A DNA stretch of 18,980 nucleotides from CAZNNH01 sp964574335 (GTDB taxonomy: Bacteria > Acidobacteriota > Vicinamibacteria > Fen-336): positions 1-18,980 of the forward strand of contig CAZNNH010000121.1 of NCBI GenBank assembly GCA_964574335.1. The letters run 5' to 3'. Below are positions 7,662-15,811 of this stretch, one piece after another. The translations under genes were made by a program, and so were the position numbers. Under the pieces are notes generated by a model. It saw nothing but the letters and a program-made list of their open reading frames with translations. It had not been told where the DNA came from and made no database searches. Position 1 is the stretch's first letter; each line of letters starts with the position of its first letter.

Positions 7662-8723
7662 ATGCCACGAGCCGTCATCGCCGGCAGCGGAGCACAGATC
7701 GCTCCCAACCGGGTCAGCAACGACATGCTGGCCCGGATCATGGACACGAGCGACGCCTGGATCCGCGAGCGCAGCGGTATCGAGACCCGCTACTTCGTCG
7801 ATCCCGGCACCGCCACCTCCGACCTCGGGGTGGGGGCGGCCCGCCAGGCCCTCGAGGACGCCGGCGTCGACAAGGACCAGGTGGACCTGGTGGTCTTCGC
7901 CACCATGACCCCCGATCACTACTTCCCCGGGTCCGGACCGCTGCTGCAGACCAAGCTGGGGATGAAGAACATCCCGTGCTTCGACATCCGGCAGCAGTGC
8001 GTGGGGTTCCTGTTCGGGCTGCAGCTCGTGGACGCCCACCTGCGCTCGGGCCTGGCCAAGACCGCCCTGCTGGTGGGGGCCGAGGTCCACTCCGGATTCA
8101 TGCCATTCACGCCGGTGGGCTGGGAATACCTGTACGGTCGCAGCGAGACAAAGCCCAGCCAGGAGGAGTGGGACTGGAACTCGCGCTTTCGTCACCTGGT
8201 GGTGCTCTTCGGCGACGCCGGCGGGGCAGTGGTGCTGAAGGCCCAGGAGGGGGAGGCCGGCATCCTCGACCAGATCCTCCACACCGATGGCGCCGACTAC
8301 GACAAGCTCTACGTCCCCGGCGCCGGCTTCAAGCACCGGCCCTACGTCTCCGAGGAGCAGATCCGCCAGGGGGACACCCTGCCCCACATGGACGGCCGCT
8401 ACGTCTTCAAGATGGCCACCACCCGGATGATCGAGGTGAGCCAGGAGCTGCTGGGGCGCAACGGGATCGGCATCGAGCAGGTGGCGATGGTGCTCATGCA
8501 CCAGGCCAACAAGCGCATCAACGAGTACGTCCAGAAGGCGCTGGGGCTCCCCGAGGAGAAGGTGCTCCACAACATCCAGCGCTACGGCAACACTACCGCC
8601 GCCACCATCCCGCTGCTGCTCGACGAGTGCCGGCGGACCGACCGGCTGCGTTCCGGCGACCTGGTGCTGATGGTCGCTTTCGGGGCGGGGATGAGCTGGG
8701 GGGCGACGCTGGTCCGGGTCTGA
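7662..8723 (+). CDS. beta-ketoacyl-ACP synthase III family protein (FabH-like)
   Basis: 353 residues from ATG 7662, with AGGAGG (7651-7656) five bases upstream; the open frame before it shows no family similarity. Thiolase fold with the KAS III triad intact: Cys113 (DIRQQCVGFLFG), His280 (VLMHQANKR) and Asn310 (RYGNTTAAT). The N-terminal SDAWIRERSGIETRY block and C-terminal GAGMSWGA are also typical. FabH condenses acetyl- or other acyl-CoA with malonyl-ACP to start fatty-acid synthesis. This protein is about 35 residues longer than E. coli FabH, with an insert at about 148-178. No acpP, fabD or other fab genes flank it, so it may be a second, specialised KAS III making an unusual acyl starter. 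It stands alone between a divergent peroxiredoxin gene and the polysaccharide locus. Confidence 0.93.
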   Translation: MPRAVIAGSGAQIAPNRVSNDMLARIMDTSDAWIRERSGIETRYFVDPGTATSDLGVGAARQALEDAGVDKDQVDLVVFATMTPDHYFPGSGPLLQTKLGMKNIPCFDIRQQCVGFLFGLQLVDAHLRSGLAKTALLVGAEVHSGFMPFTPVGWEYLYGRSETKPSQEEWDWNSRFRHLVVLFGDAGGAVVLKAQEGEAGILDQILHTDGADYDKLYVPGAGFKHRPYVSEEQIRQGDTLPHMDGRYVFKMATTRMIEVSQELLGRNGIGIEQVAMVLMHQANKRINEYVQKALGLPEEKVLHNIQRYGNTTAATIPLLLDECRRTDRLRSGDLVLMVAFGAGMSWGATLVRV

Positions 8724-8782
8724 GCGACCCGACCGGGCGGCCTGGACCTCCGGGTCCATCGCTTGGTGCAAGGGCGCACCTG

Positions 8783-9949
8783 ATGCCTGTGGCCGTGAAG
8801 GCGAGAAGGCCGGGCGGTGGCCGTTCCGGCCTCGAGGGTCTGGGCAACGCCGCCTTGGCGATCGGCTCGCTGGTCCTCACCCTGGCGCTGACGGAGGGCA
8901 CGTTCCGGCTGCTGGGGATCCGGGCGGAGTGGCATCGGCCACGACGCGACCTGCTCGCGCGTGAGGGGACGCCCCGCCCCCAATCGGACCTCCTGGAGGT
9001 CGAGGCCCCGTTCAGCGTCATCCGCAGCGTCTACGACAGCGATCCCCGCGGGTACTTCGGGCCGCAGTGCTTCGTCGACCACGTTCACAACTCGGCCGGG
9101 TTCCGCGACTCGGAGCACACGATCGCCAAGCCGGCCGACACGGTCCGCATCCTGGGCCTCGGCGACAGCTACCTCTGGGGGCAAGGGGTCAGGGGCGAGG
9201 ACGTGGTCCTCGCCAGGCTGGGCCGGGAGCTGGGGGGCCTCTCCGAGGGGCGCCGGGTGGAGACCATCAACACCGGGTTCAGCGGCGCCAACACGGTGTT
9301 CGAGCGCGACCTTCTGAACGCGCGTGGCCTGGACTACGACCCGGACCTGGCCATCGTCCACTTCGTGCTGAACGACGTGGAGGACGACGTGGACCGGCCG
9401 GGGCCGAGGATCGAGTTCTTCGACAACTACACAACCCTCTACCTCTCGCCCGACGCCCTGTCAGCCTGGTCCAACCTGTGGGGATGGGCGCGCCAGCGCT
9501 GCCTGGTCTCGTGGCGAGCGCGGCGATACCTGCGCCATTGCGTGGCGACGTTCCGCGAGGACAGCCCGGGCTGGATCCACTGCCGGGAGGCCCTGTTGGA
9601 CATCCAGACCACCTGCCGGCGGCGCCGCATCGGGCTCTTGGTCGTGGTCTTCCCGTTTTTCCACGAGCTGGACGGGGCCTATCCTTTCCAGGTGGTGCAC
9701 GACGCCGTGCGGGGGTTCTGCGAGGGGCACGGGATCCCCGTGCTCGACCTGCGTCAGGCCTACCGGGGCTACCACGGGCCCGAGCTCTGGGTCCATCCGA
9801 CGGACCAGCACCCCAACGAGATCGCCCACGCCATCGCGGCTCGCGCGATCGCGCGGCGCTTGCGAGAGGACTCGGCGCTGGGCGCGCTGCTGCAGGATCG
9901 GCGCGTCCCCTCCCCCGACGCCATCGCCTCGCGAGGGGCAGGCAGGTGA
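8783..9949 (+). CDS. membrane-anchored SGNH/GDSL-type hydrolase (first of a tandem pair)
   Basis: 388 residues. ATG 8783 has AAGGG eight bases upstream. A transmembrane helix (about 22-44) anchors it, with the rest predicted outside the cytoplasm. SGNH blocks: GLGDSYLWGQG (Ser129), the Gly block NTGFSGAN (163-170), FVLND (Asn197) and TDQHPN (Asp341, His343). The DxHxN form of the last block resembles AlgX/AlgJ-type polysaccharide O-acetyltransferases and related esterases. It probably adds or removes an acetyl or other acyl group on an exported glycan. No MBOAT partner is in view. Its TGA stop overlaps a GTG of the next gene, which encodes a similar protein, so the two are co-transcribed and may be an old duplication. 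Confidence 0.85.
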   Translation: MPVAVKARRPGGGRSGLEGLGNAALAIGSLVLTLALTEGTFRLLGIRAEWHRPRRDLLAREGTPRPQSDLLEVEAPFSVIRSVYDSDPRGYFGPQCFVDHVHNSAGFRDSEHTIAKPADTVRILGLGDSYLWGQGVRGEDVVLARLGRELGGLSEGRRVETINTGFSGANTVFERDLLNARGLDYDPDLAIVHFVLNDVEDDVDRPGPRIEFFDNYTTLYLSPDALSAWSNLWGWARQRCLVSWRARRYLRHCVATFREDSPGWIHCREALLDIQTTCRRRRIGLLVVVFPFFHELDGAYPFQVVHDAVRGFCEGHGIPVLDLRQAYRGYHGPELWVHPTDQHPNEIAHAIAARAIARRLREDSALGALLQDRRVPSPDAIASRGAGR

Positions 9950-9954
9950 GCGTC

Positions 9955-11076
9955 ATGGAGTCGGGGCGGCTCCGGCGAGGGTCCGGCGCGGGCCGACGAT
10001 GGTCGCGCGCCCTCGCCAAGGGAGCCTCGATCGGCCTCGCCTGTCTGCTGGGACTGGCCCTGATCGAGGGCACCGCGAGCCTTCTGGTGGTGGCCCGGAT
10101 GGCCGTCACCCGCAGCGTGCGTCCGGATGCCGAGCGGGCCCACACGCGCTACGACGCCGAGCTCGGATGGGTCAACCTGCCGAGCCGCCACCTCCCCGAT
10201 TTCTACGGACCCGGCCGCGACCTCACCACGAACGCTCGGGGCTTTCGGGGAGCCGATGAGGTCGCGGATGCCGTGGCGCCGGGGCGCCGGCGCCTGGTGT
10301 GCTCGGGAGACTCCTACACGCTCGGGTTCGGTGTGGGTGACGACGAGACCTGGTGCCATCTCCTGGCCACCCTCGACCCGGCGCGGGAGACGGTGAACAT
10401 GGGGCAGGGCGGCTACGGGATCGACCAGGCCTGGCTCTGGTACCGGCGCGACGCGCGTGACCTCGAGCATCAGGTCCACCTGTTCGCGTTCATAGCCGAC
10501 GACGTGTGGCGTATGGGGAGCGACGAGTTCGACGGCTACGGCAAGCCCGTGCTGCGGCTGGAGCGGGGCGCGCTGCAGGTCGACAACGTGCCGGTGCCGC
10601 GCCGGGGCTACTATGTGCCGTGGCTCACCCAGAACCTCGACCTGCTCCGACAGCTCCGGTCCTTCGCCTTGCTGAGCGAGATCTACGTGTCTCTCACTCG
10701 CTCCGAGGTGGACCTCGAAGCGCCCGGCTCGCCGCTTCCGCTGGCGCTCGCCGTCTTCGACGAGCTGAGCCGCCAGAACCGCGCCCAGCACAGCCGGCTG
10801 GTGCTGGTTCTGCTGCCGAGCTCGGCCGACGACTGTCGGAGCCAGCCGGTGCAGGACCTGCGCGCGGCGCTGCAGCGCGCGACCGCCGCTCGCGGCCTGG
10901 CGTACGTCGACCTGGTGAGCCAGATGTGCCAGCTCCCCGGGGAGGTCACCAGCTCGTACTTCCTCCCCGACGTGGAGGGACCCGTGCCCGAGATCGGAGG
11001 CCACCTCTCGCCCGATGGGAACCGCTTCGTGGCCGCCCGGCTCGACGGCTGGCTGCACCAGGCCCTCGTGCCCTAG
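9955..11076 (+). CDS. membrane-anchored SGNH-like protein with an incomplete active site (second of the pair)
   Basis: 373 residues from ATG 9955, preceded by AGGTGA with a 5-nt spacer; GTG 9946, overlapping the previous stop, is the alternative start. A transmembrane helix lies at about 23-46. Ser120 sits in CSGDSYTLGFGVGDDETW and His350 in GGHLSPDGN. Compared with its neighbour, the block III Asn is Asp (FIADDV, Asp182) and the Asp two places before the His is Gly (Gly348). The Gly-rich NMGQGGYG (148-155) is kept. It may be a weaker or altered acyl-transfer enzyme, or a partner of the first SGNH protein. Both lie directly upstream of a glycosyltransferase gene, so a role in glycan decoration is inferred. 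Confidence 0.8.
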   Translation: MESGRLRRGSGAGRRWSRALAKGASIGLACLLGLALIEGTASLLVVARMAVTRSVRPDAERAHTRYDAELGWVNLPSRHLPDFYGPGRDLTTNARGFRGADEVADAVAPGRRRLVCSGDSYTLGFGVGDDETWCHLLATLDPARETVNMGQGGYGIDQAWLWYRRDARDLEHQVHLFAFIADDVWRMGSDEFDGYGKPVLRLERGALQVDNVPVPRRGYYVPWLTQNLDLLRQLRSFALLSEIYVSLTRSEVDLEAPGSPLPLALAVFDELSRQNRAQHSRLVLVLLPSSADDCRSQPVQDLRAALQRATAARGLAYVDLVSQMCQLPGEVTSSYFLPDVEGPVPEIGGHLSPDGNRFVAARLDGWLHQALVP

Positions 11077-11119
11077 TGGCGAAACGTCCGAACCAAATCC
11101 GCGAGGCGTGCGACGACCG

Positions 11120-13609
11120 ATGAGGGTGCTGTTCCTCTCGCCGTACCTTCCGTTCCCAGTCCGAGATGGCGGCCAGGTGCGCGCCTATGGCCTGCTGCGT
11201 GGCCTCTCGGGTTTCGCCGAGGTCCGCGTGCTGTCGATCGGCGACGTCCGGCACCCGGACGTCGCCCTCGCCCGAGAGACGCTCGGCGCGCTCGGGATCG
11301 AGCTGTCGGTGCACCCGGCCACCGGCCCGGCGCCGGGTGATGGGGCGGCCGAGAACCTGGCTCGGCCGCCTGACGCGGCGGCCCACTTCAGGAGCCCCGA
11401 CCTGGCCCGCGAGCTGGCGGAGCAGATCGGCACCTGGCACCCCGACGTGCTGCACGTGGAGGAGCTGGTGATGGCCCAGTACCTTCATGGCCACACCGTT
11501 CCGCGCGTCCTCGACCGCCAGAAGCTCGAGCCGACCTACCACCGTGCGCTGGCGGATGCCGGCTTCGGCGACGAGGCCTGGCACCGCCGCGAGGCGGCGC
11601 GCTTCGTCTGGTGGGAGTCGCAGCTCCTGCGTCGTGTCGACCGTGTGCTGACGGTGGGCCGTGAGGACGCGGAACGGCTGGGAGAGGTGTGGGCCCATCA
11701 GCGCGTGAGCGCCGTGCCCAACGGCGTCGAGGACGTGATCCGCCGACCCGCTGACCGGACGCGCGACGTCCACCACGTCCTGTTGTACGGCACGGCGGGC
11801 TATCCGCCGAACCGTCTGGCCCGGGACGACTACTTCCGCGACGTCTGGCCGCGCCTGCGCCGGGCCGCCCCCGACCTGACCACCCGGGTGGTGGGCGCCG
11901 GCCCACCGGGCGGCGCACCCGCCGACGACCCCCGCGTGGAGAGGCTTGGGTTCGTGGAGGACGTGGCCCGCGTGCTGCACGGTCCCGGCGTCCTGGTCGC
12001 ACTTCTCCGGGTGGGCGGAGGTGCCCACAACCAGGTCCTCGAGGCGCTGGCGGCGGGGATGCCGGTGGTCTCGTCACGGGTCGGCGTGGAGGGCCTCGCC
12101 GTTGCGCCCGGCCAGCACTACCTGAGGGCCGACACGGCCGCCGAGATCGTGGACGCGGTGCTGAGCCTGAGACGTGACCCGGATCGAGCGGAGCGCCTCA
12201 GCCGGAGAGGCGCCGCGTACGTCGACTCGGCCCACCGGTGGGACATCGTGGGCCGGCAGCTCGAGGCCCTCTACCGGGACCTAACGCGGGTCTCCCCACG
12301 GGGGCCGTCCGCCCGGCGCGTGCTCCTGTTCGGCGTCGGCCCGTTGCCCTCCGACGAAGAGGCCACCGAGCTGTCGTTCCCAGGGCATCGGACCGCGCAC
12401 TTTCTCGCCGCGCTCCAGGCGGCGCGCTGTGACGTCGAGGTGGTCCTGCTCGAGGCGCCGGGCGGCGCGTCCGGCTCCCGGGGCTCGATCCACCGGCTCG
12501 ACATCGATGCCTACCTCGGCGGGCGGCCCGCGCAACGGTTGCACGATGCGAGCCCTCCGGACGTCGTGGTCTCGGCCGGCGGCTATCACGCCGCCCGGGC
12601 CGCCAGCCAGCTCGCCACCCGCGCCCCACGCTTCATCGACCTGGCCGGCGATCTGGCCGCCGAAGGTCAGCTCCGCCACGACTCGGCAGGCGCGCTCCAG
12701 GATCACCTGGCGGTGCTGCGACAGGCGCTCTCGGTCGGCGACCGGTTCTCGGTGGTCGGCCTGAGCCAGCGGCTGGCCGTGCTCGGCCAGCTCGGCCTGA
12801 TCGGACGCCTCCCCGGGACCGCCACCGGCCGCGACCCGGTGGACATCGTGCCCGTCGCCTGCGCCGGGCCCGACCAGGCGCCGCCGCTTCCGCCGGCGGG
12901 CTTCCAGGTGCTCGGGCTGGGCGGCTACAACACCTGGATGGACGAGGACACGCTCTTCGACGCTCTGGTGGCGGCGATGGGGAAGGAGCCGGGCCTGCGG
13001 TTCGTGTCGCTCGGCGGACCCGTACCCGGGCACGAGACCGGGCGGCACGCCCGCTTCTGGGAGCGCGTGTCGACCTCCGGCCTGGACGCGCGTTTCCAGG
13101 ACCTCGGGAGACGGTCGCGCCGGGAGGCGCGCCGGGTATTGGAGCAGAGCCACGTCGTGATCTGCCTCAGCCGACCCTGCCTGGAGGCCGAGCTCGGCTC
13201 GCGCCAACGGCTGGTCGAGGCGATGGCCTTCGAGCGCGCGGTGGTGACCACCCGCCTCGGTGACCTGGCGCGGGAGATCGAGGACCGTCGGGCGGGCGTG
13301 TGCGTGCCACCCGGGGATCCTCGGGCCGCCAGCGAGGCCCTGCTGCGGCTGGCCCAGGACCGCCAGCGACTCGAGGGCTGTGCGCGGGCAGGACGTCTTC
13401 TGTGGGAGGAGCGCTTCCGTCCCGACGTCGCCTATCCGGCGCTCCTCCGCTTCGTCGAGGCGCCCGAGCGGTGGCCCCCATCGGTGCTCGAAGACCCTGC
13501 CGGCCCCGCCGCCGAGCGGCTACGGCTGCAGGGCGAGCTGGCCGCCATCCGGGGCAGTCTCACCTTCCGGATGCTGCGCCGGCTGGACCGCTGGCTGGGC
13601 CGGGGGTGA
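11120..13609 (+). CDS. double-domain GT-B glycosyltransferase (two GT4-like domains fused)
   Basis: 829 residues, about twice the normal GT4 length. Domain 1 (1-388) starts MRVLFLSPYLPFP and carries a donor-site motif GGGAHNQVLEALAAGMPVVSS (299-319; Glu308). Domain 2 (399-782) restarts with VLLFGVGPLP and has GSRQRLVEAMAFERAVVTT (693-711; Glu700). Both end in the helices expected of GT-B retaining enzymes. The tail (about 798-829, ELAAIRGSLTFRMLRRL) resembles the amphipathic tail seen on many polysaccharide glycosyltransferases, which may bind the membrane face. Such enzymes transfer sugars from nucleotide donors to a lipid-linked glycan in the cytoplasm; two domains could add two sugars in sequence. 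Sugar specificity cannot be told. The gene starts 43 nt after the SGNH gene. Confidence 0.88.
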   Translation: MRVLFLSPYLPFPVRDGGQVRAYGLLRGLSGFAEVRVLSIGDVRHPDVALARETLGALGIELSVHPATGPAPGDGAAENLARPPDAAAHFRSPDLARELAEQIGTWHPDVLHVEELVMAQYLHGHTVPRVLDRQKLEPTYHRALADAGFGDEAWHRREAARFVWWESQLLRRVDRVLTVGREDAERLGEVWAHQRVSAVPNGVEDVIRRPADRTRDVHHVLLYGTAGYPPNRLARDDYFRDVWPRLRRAAPDLTTRVVGAGPPGGAPADDPRVERLGFVEDVARVLHGPGVLVALLRVGGGAHNQVLEALAAGMPVVSSRVGVEGLAVAPGQHYLRADTAAEIVDAVLSLRRDPDRAERLSRRGAAYVDSAHRWDIVGRQLEALYRDLTRVSPRGPSARRVLLFGVGPLPSDEEATELSFPGHRTAHFLAALQAARCDVEVVLLEAPGGASGSRGSIHRLDIDAYLGGRPAQRLHDASPPDVVVSAGGYHAARAASQLATRAPRFIDLAGDLAAEGQLRHDSAGALQDHLAVLRQALSVGDRFSVVGLSQRLAVLGQLGLIGRLPGTATGRDPVDIVPVACAGPDQAPPLPPAGFQVLGLGGYNTWMDEDTLFDALVAAMGKEPGLRFVSLGGPVPGHETGRHARFWERVSTSGLDARFQDLGRRSRREARRVLEQSHVVICLSRPCLEAELGSRQRLVEAMAFERAVVTTRLGDLAREIEDRRAGVCVPPGDPRAASEALLRLAQDRQRLEGCARAGRLLWEERFRPDVAYPALLRFVEAPERWPPSVLEDPAGPAAERLRLQGELAAIRGSLTFRMLRRLDRWLGRG

Positions 13610-13620
13610 GGCGCGGCCAG

Positions 13621-13649
13621 TTGACCGCCCCCCGTGCCCTCGGTATGGT
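13621..13649 (+). promoter_or_regulatory. sigma-70-type promoter of the TPR gene, near-leaderless
   Basis: TTGACC (13621-13626), a 17-nt spacer and TATGGT (13644-13649). Predicted +1 is near 13656, two bases before ATG 13658. No ribosome site precedes the ATG. This favours ATG 13658 over the upstream GTG at 13634. Confidence 0.45.
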
Positions 13650-13657
13650 TCGTGCCC

Positions 13658-14383
13658 ATGCCGCTCTACGCCCTGGCGATCGCGGTCACGATCTTCGCCG
13701 CCGTCCGGGCGGTCCAGCGCGGGGAGGGCGGCTCCTGGTTGTGGATCATCCTGCTCTTCCCGCCCGTCGGCGGCATCGTCTACCTCATCAACCAGTACCT
13801 CGAAACCACCGGCTTCGGTCGCCGGGCCTTCCGGGTGCGCAAGGTGACCGCCGCCGATCTGCGCCTGGCCGAGCTCGATGTCCGCCGCCTGGACAACGCG
13901 GCGAGCTGGGCCGAGTATGCGTCACTGCTGCGCGCCCGCAAGGACCACAAGCGTGCCGCCGAGGCCGCGCAGCGCGCGCTCGAGCGCGACCCCGAGAGCC
14001 TGGACGCCGGCTACGAGCTGGGCCTCGCGCTGCTCGAGTCGGGACGCCACGCCCAGGCCGTGGAAGCCCTCCAGAAGGTGGTGGAGCGTGACCCCAAGTA
14101 CGACTCCGACGATGCGCTGCACGCCCTGGCGCGGGCGCGGATGGAGGTCCAGGACATCCAGGGTGCGCGAGCCAATCTCGAGGAGCTGGCCGAGCGCCGG
14201 GCCCGGCCCGAGATCCTCTACGATCTGGCGGACACCCAGGCGGCCATGGGAGACCGGGATCAGGCGCTACGCTCGCTGCAAAGGATCATCGACGAGGCGA
14301 AGCTCGTCCCCGACTACCTGCAGCGGGAGGTCAGGCCGTGGGTACGCCGTGCCCGGGCCTCCAAGAAGCAGCTGGGCGCCTAG
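13658..14383 (+). CDS. TPR protein with an N-terminal membrane hairpin
   Basis: 241 residues. Two hydrophobic stretches, 2-18 and 28-46 (WLWIILLFPPVGGIVYLI), resemble the PLDc_N-type small membrane domain. From about residue 81 the protein is helical repeats of TPR type: A-EYASLL-A-KDHKRAAEAAQRALERDP (81-112), LDAGYELGLALLESGRHAQAVEALQKVVERDP (115-146), a third at about 152-182 and a fourth at 184-215. TPRs bind partner proteins; here they would sit on the cytoplasmic face. It lies within the polysaccharide locus, between the large glycosyltransferase and the transporter genes, but has its own promoter. A link to glycan assembly is possible, not shown. Confidence 0.85.
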   Translation: MPLYALAIAVTIFAAVRAVQRGEGGSWLWIILLFPPVGGIVYLINQYLETTGFGRRAFRVRKVTAADLRLAELDVRRLDNAASWAEYASLLRARKDHKRAAEAAQRALERDPESLDAGYELGLALLESGRHAQAVEALQKVVERDPKYDSDDALHALARARMEVQDIQGARANLEELAERRARPEILYDLADTQAAMGDRDQALRSLQRIIDEAKLVPDYLQREVRPWVRRARASKKQLGA

Positions 14384-14922
14384 CCTTCGAAGCGGGCCTC
14401 GCGAACCGACCAGTCGATGGTGGCCACATCGGCCTGGTGAAACGCCTCCGCAGCCTCGCACCGAGTCGACTCGAGCAGGAACGACACGGAGGAGCGGCCA
14501 TCGATCGAACGGAGCCACCACTCGTACTGAACGCGTTCGCCGCCACGGGCCACCAGCCTTCGCGTGAGCCGCCGCCCGCCCGGCAGCTCTTCAGTGCTCA
14601 TCGACGGATCCCCGGCCGGGTCCTGCTGGTTCCGCTGCAAGACCTGCAACCGGCCGTCACCGACGGCACCGACGTGAAAGGCTAGCAGCTCCCCCTGGGC
14701 CTCGACCTCCCAGGTCAGAGGCAGCTCGAAGCTCAACCTGCCAAAGCCATGTCTCCGAAGCGCCGCCGTGGACCAACGATCCGGCCGTTCCCCATGGAGA
14801 AACGTGGCGCGGAGATCGTCCAGTTGACGCTGGCGACGCCGCTCCGCCTGGCCTCGCACCAGGCTTCGCACGATGGCGATCGCGGCGCCCAGCAGGACCA
14901 GCAGCAAGATCAGCCGGACCAT
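14380..14922 (-). CDS. small membrane-anchored protein of unknown function
   Basis: 180 residues. Residues 2-22 form one transmembrane helix (VRLILLLVLLGAAIAIVRSLV), followed by a basic stretch (QAERRRQRQ) and a soluble domain (about 35-180). The soluble part reads like a beta-rich domain: FGRLSFELPLTWEVEAQG, LLAFHVGAVGDGRLQVLQR, RVQYEWWLRSIDGRSSVSFLLES. This is loosely reminiscent of PsbP/DUF1795-like folds, but no family is assigned. It is the only minus-strand gene in the polysaccharide region. Its stop shares the four bases CTAG (14380-14383) with the stop of the TPR gene on the other strand. Confidence 0.7.
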   Translation of the reverse strand: MVRLILLLVLLGAAIAIVRSLVRGQAERRRQRQLDDLRATFLHGERPDRWSTAALRRHGFGRLSFELPLTWEVEAQGELLAFHVGAVGDGRLQVLQRNQQDPAGDPSMSTEELPGGRRLTRRLVARGGERVQYEWWLRSIDGRSSVSFLLESTRCEAAEAFHQADVATIDWSVREARFEG

Positions 14923-14931
14923 ATGCGCGGG

Positions 14932-14937
14932 ATTCTA
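14932..14937 (-). promoter_or_regulatory. -10-like box just before the small membrane protein gene
   Basis: Minus-strand TAGAAT, nine bases before ATG 14922. Predicted +1 falls about 3 nt upstream of the ATG. No convincing -35 is present, and the only purine-rich stretch (GAGGGAG) is too far from the ATG to be a ribosome site. Confidence 0.25.
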
Positions 14938-14952
14938 CTCCCTCGCGCGACC

Positions 14953-14982
14953 TTGATTACGGAGGCCGGCTTCGGGGATCAT
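14953..14982 (+). promoter_or_regulatory. weak candidate promoter for the transporter operon
   Basis: TTGATT (14953-14958), an 18-nt spacer and GATCAT (14977-14982), each matching four of six consensus positions. It is the least GC-rich stretch before the operon. Confidence 0.25.
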
Positions 14983-15005
14983 GACCCTGCGGCCTACACG
15001 TGACG

Positions 15006-15809
15006 ATGAAACCGCTATCGGGTGAGCTGGTCCGAGTCTGGCGAGACCGCCGCCTCCTCCTCGACCTGGCCGGGCGGGAGTTCCACCGCTCCTTCTCGGG
15101 CTCTGCGCTGGGGATCTGGTGGCGCTTCCTGCAGCCGGTGATCTCGATCGTCCTGCTCACCGTCGTCTTCAGCTCGGTGATCCCGGTCACCGTGGCCGGC
15201 CGCTCCGGCTACGGCGGCTACGCCCTGTTCCTCTGCAGCGGGTTCCTTCCCTGGCTCTCCATTGACGAGACCGCCAGGTCGGCCTGCACCTACTTCACCG
15301 ACCGGGGCGACCTGATCCGACACACTGCCCATCCCCGCCTGCTGTTCGTGCTGGCGCCGGTGCTGGTGGCCGGGACCATGCTGCTGTTCTCGCTTCTGGT
15401 CCTGCTGCTGGTCAGCCTAGCGCTCGGCCATCGCCTGGGGGCGGCGGTGCTGCTGCTGGTCCCCTTGATCGCCCTGCACGGGTTGTTCCTGACCGGGATC
15501 GGCCTCACCTTCTCGACCCTCAACCTGGTCTTCCGCGACACCCTCGAGATCCTGAAGAACACGTTGCCCCTGCTGTTCTGGCTGACGCCGATCGTCTACC
15601 ACCCGCTGGTGCTGCCGGCGCGGCTCCAGTTCCTGGTCTCCTACAACCCGTTCTCCTACCTCTTGGCCTGCTACCGCGCCATCATCCTGGAGGACCACGC
15701 TCCGGACCCGTTCTCGGTGGGCGTCTTCGGCCTGATGACGGCGGCCAGCCTGCTGGTCGGCCTGGGCCTCTTCCGTCGCGTCGCCGATACCCTGGCGGAC
15801 CGGGTCTAG
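15006..15809 (+). CDS. wzm: polysaccharide ABC transporter permease (Wzm/KpsM/TagG type)
   Basis: 267 residues from ATG 15006; GTG 15000 would add two, and neither start has a good ribosome site. About six transmembrane segments: 44-62, 70-86, 112-138, 146-170, 184-204 and 236-256. The N-terminus has the family pattern REFHRSFSGSALGIWWRFLQP (24-44), an amphipathic helix running into the first membrane span, and near the end YNPFSYLLACYRAIIL (213-228). It is the membrane half of an ABC exporter that moves an undecaprenyl-linked O-antigen, capsule or teichoic-type polymer across the inner membrane. Two nucleotides separate it from the ATPase gene. Confidence 0.92.
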   Translation: MKPLSGELVRVWRDRRLLLDLAGREFHRSFSGSALGIWWRFLQPVISIVLLTVVFSSVIPVTVAGRSGYGGYALFLCSGFLPWLSIDETARSACTYFTDRGDLIRHTAHPRLLFVLAPVLVAGTMLLFSLLVLLLVSLALGHRLGAAVLLLVPLIALHGLFLTGIGLTFSTLNLVFRDTLEILKNTLPLLFWLTPIVYHPLVLPARLQFLVSYNPFSYLLACYRAIILEDHAPDPFSVGVFGLMTAASLLVGLGLFRRVADTLADRV

Positions 15810-15811
15810 AG

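Noticed and set aside
7303..7668. Open frame on the minus strand spanning the peroxiredoxin N-terminus in another frame
   Set aside because: It has only a short accidental match and loses the peroxiredoxin pattern; the true frame is the one with the UGA.
9067..11076. Extended open frame starting inside the first SGNH gene
   Set aside because: Its first 290 or so residues are Arg/Gly/Pro-rich shadow sequence; the real protein starts at about 9955, after a ribosome site.
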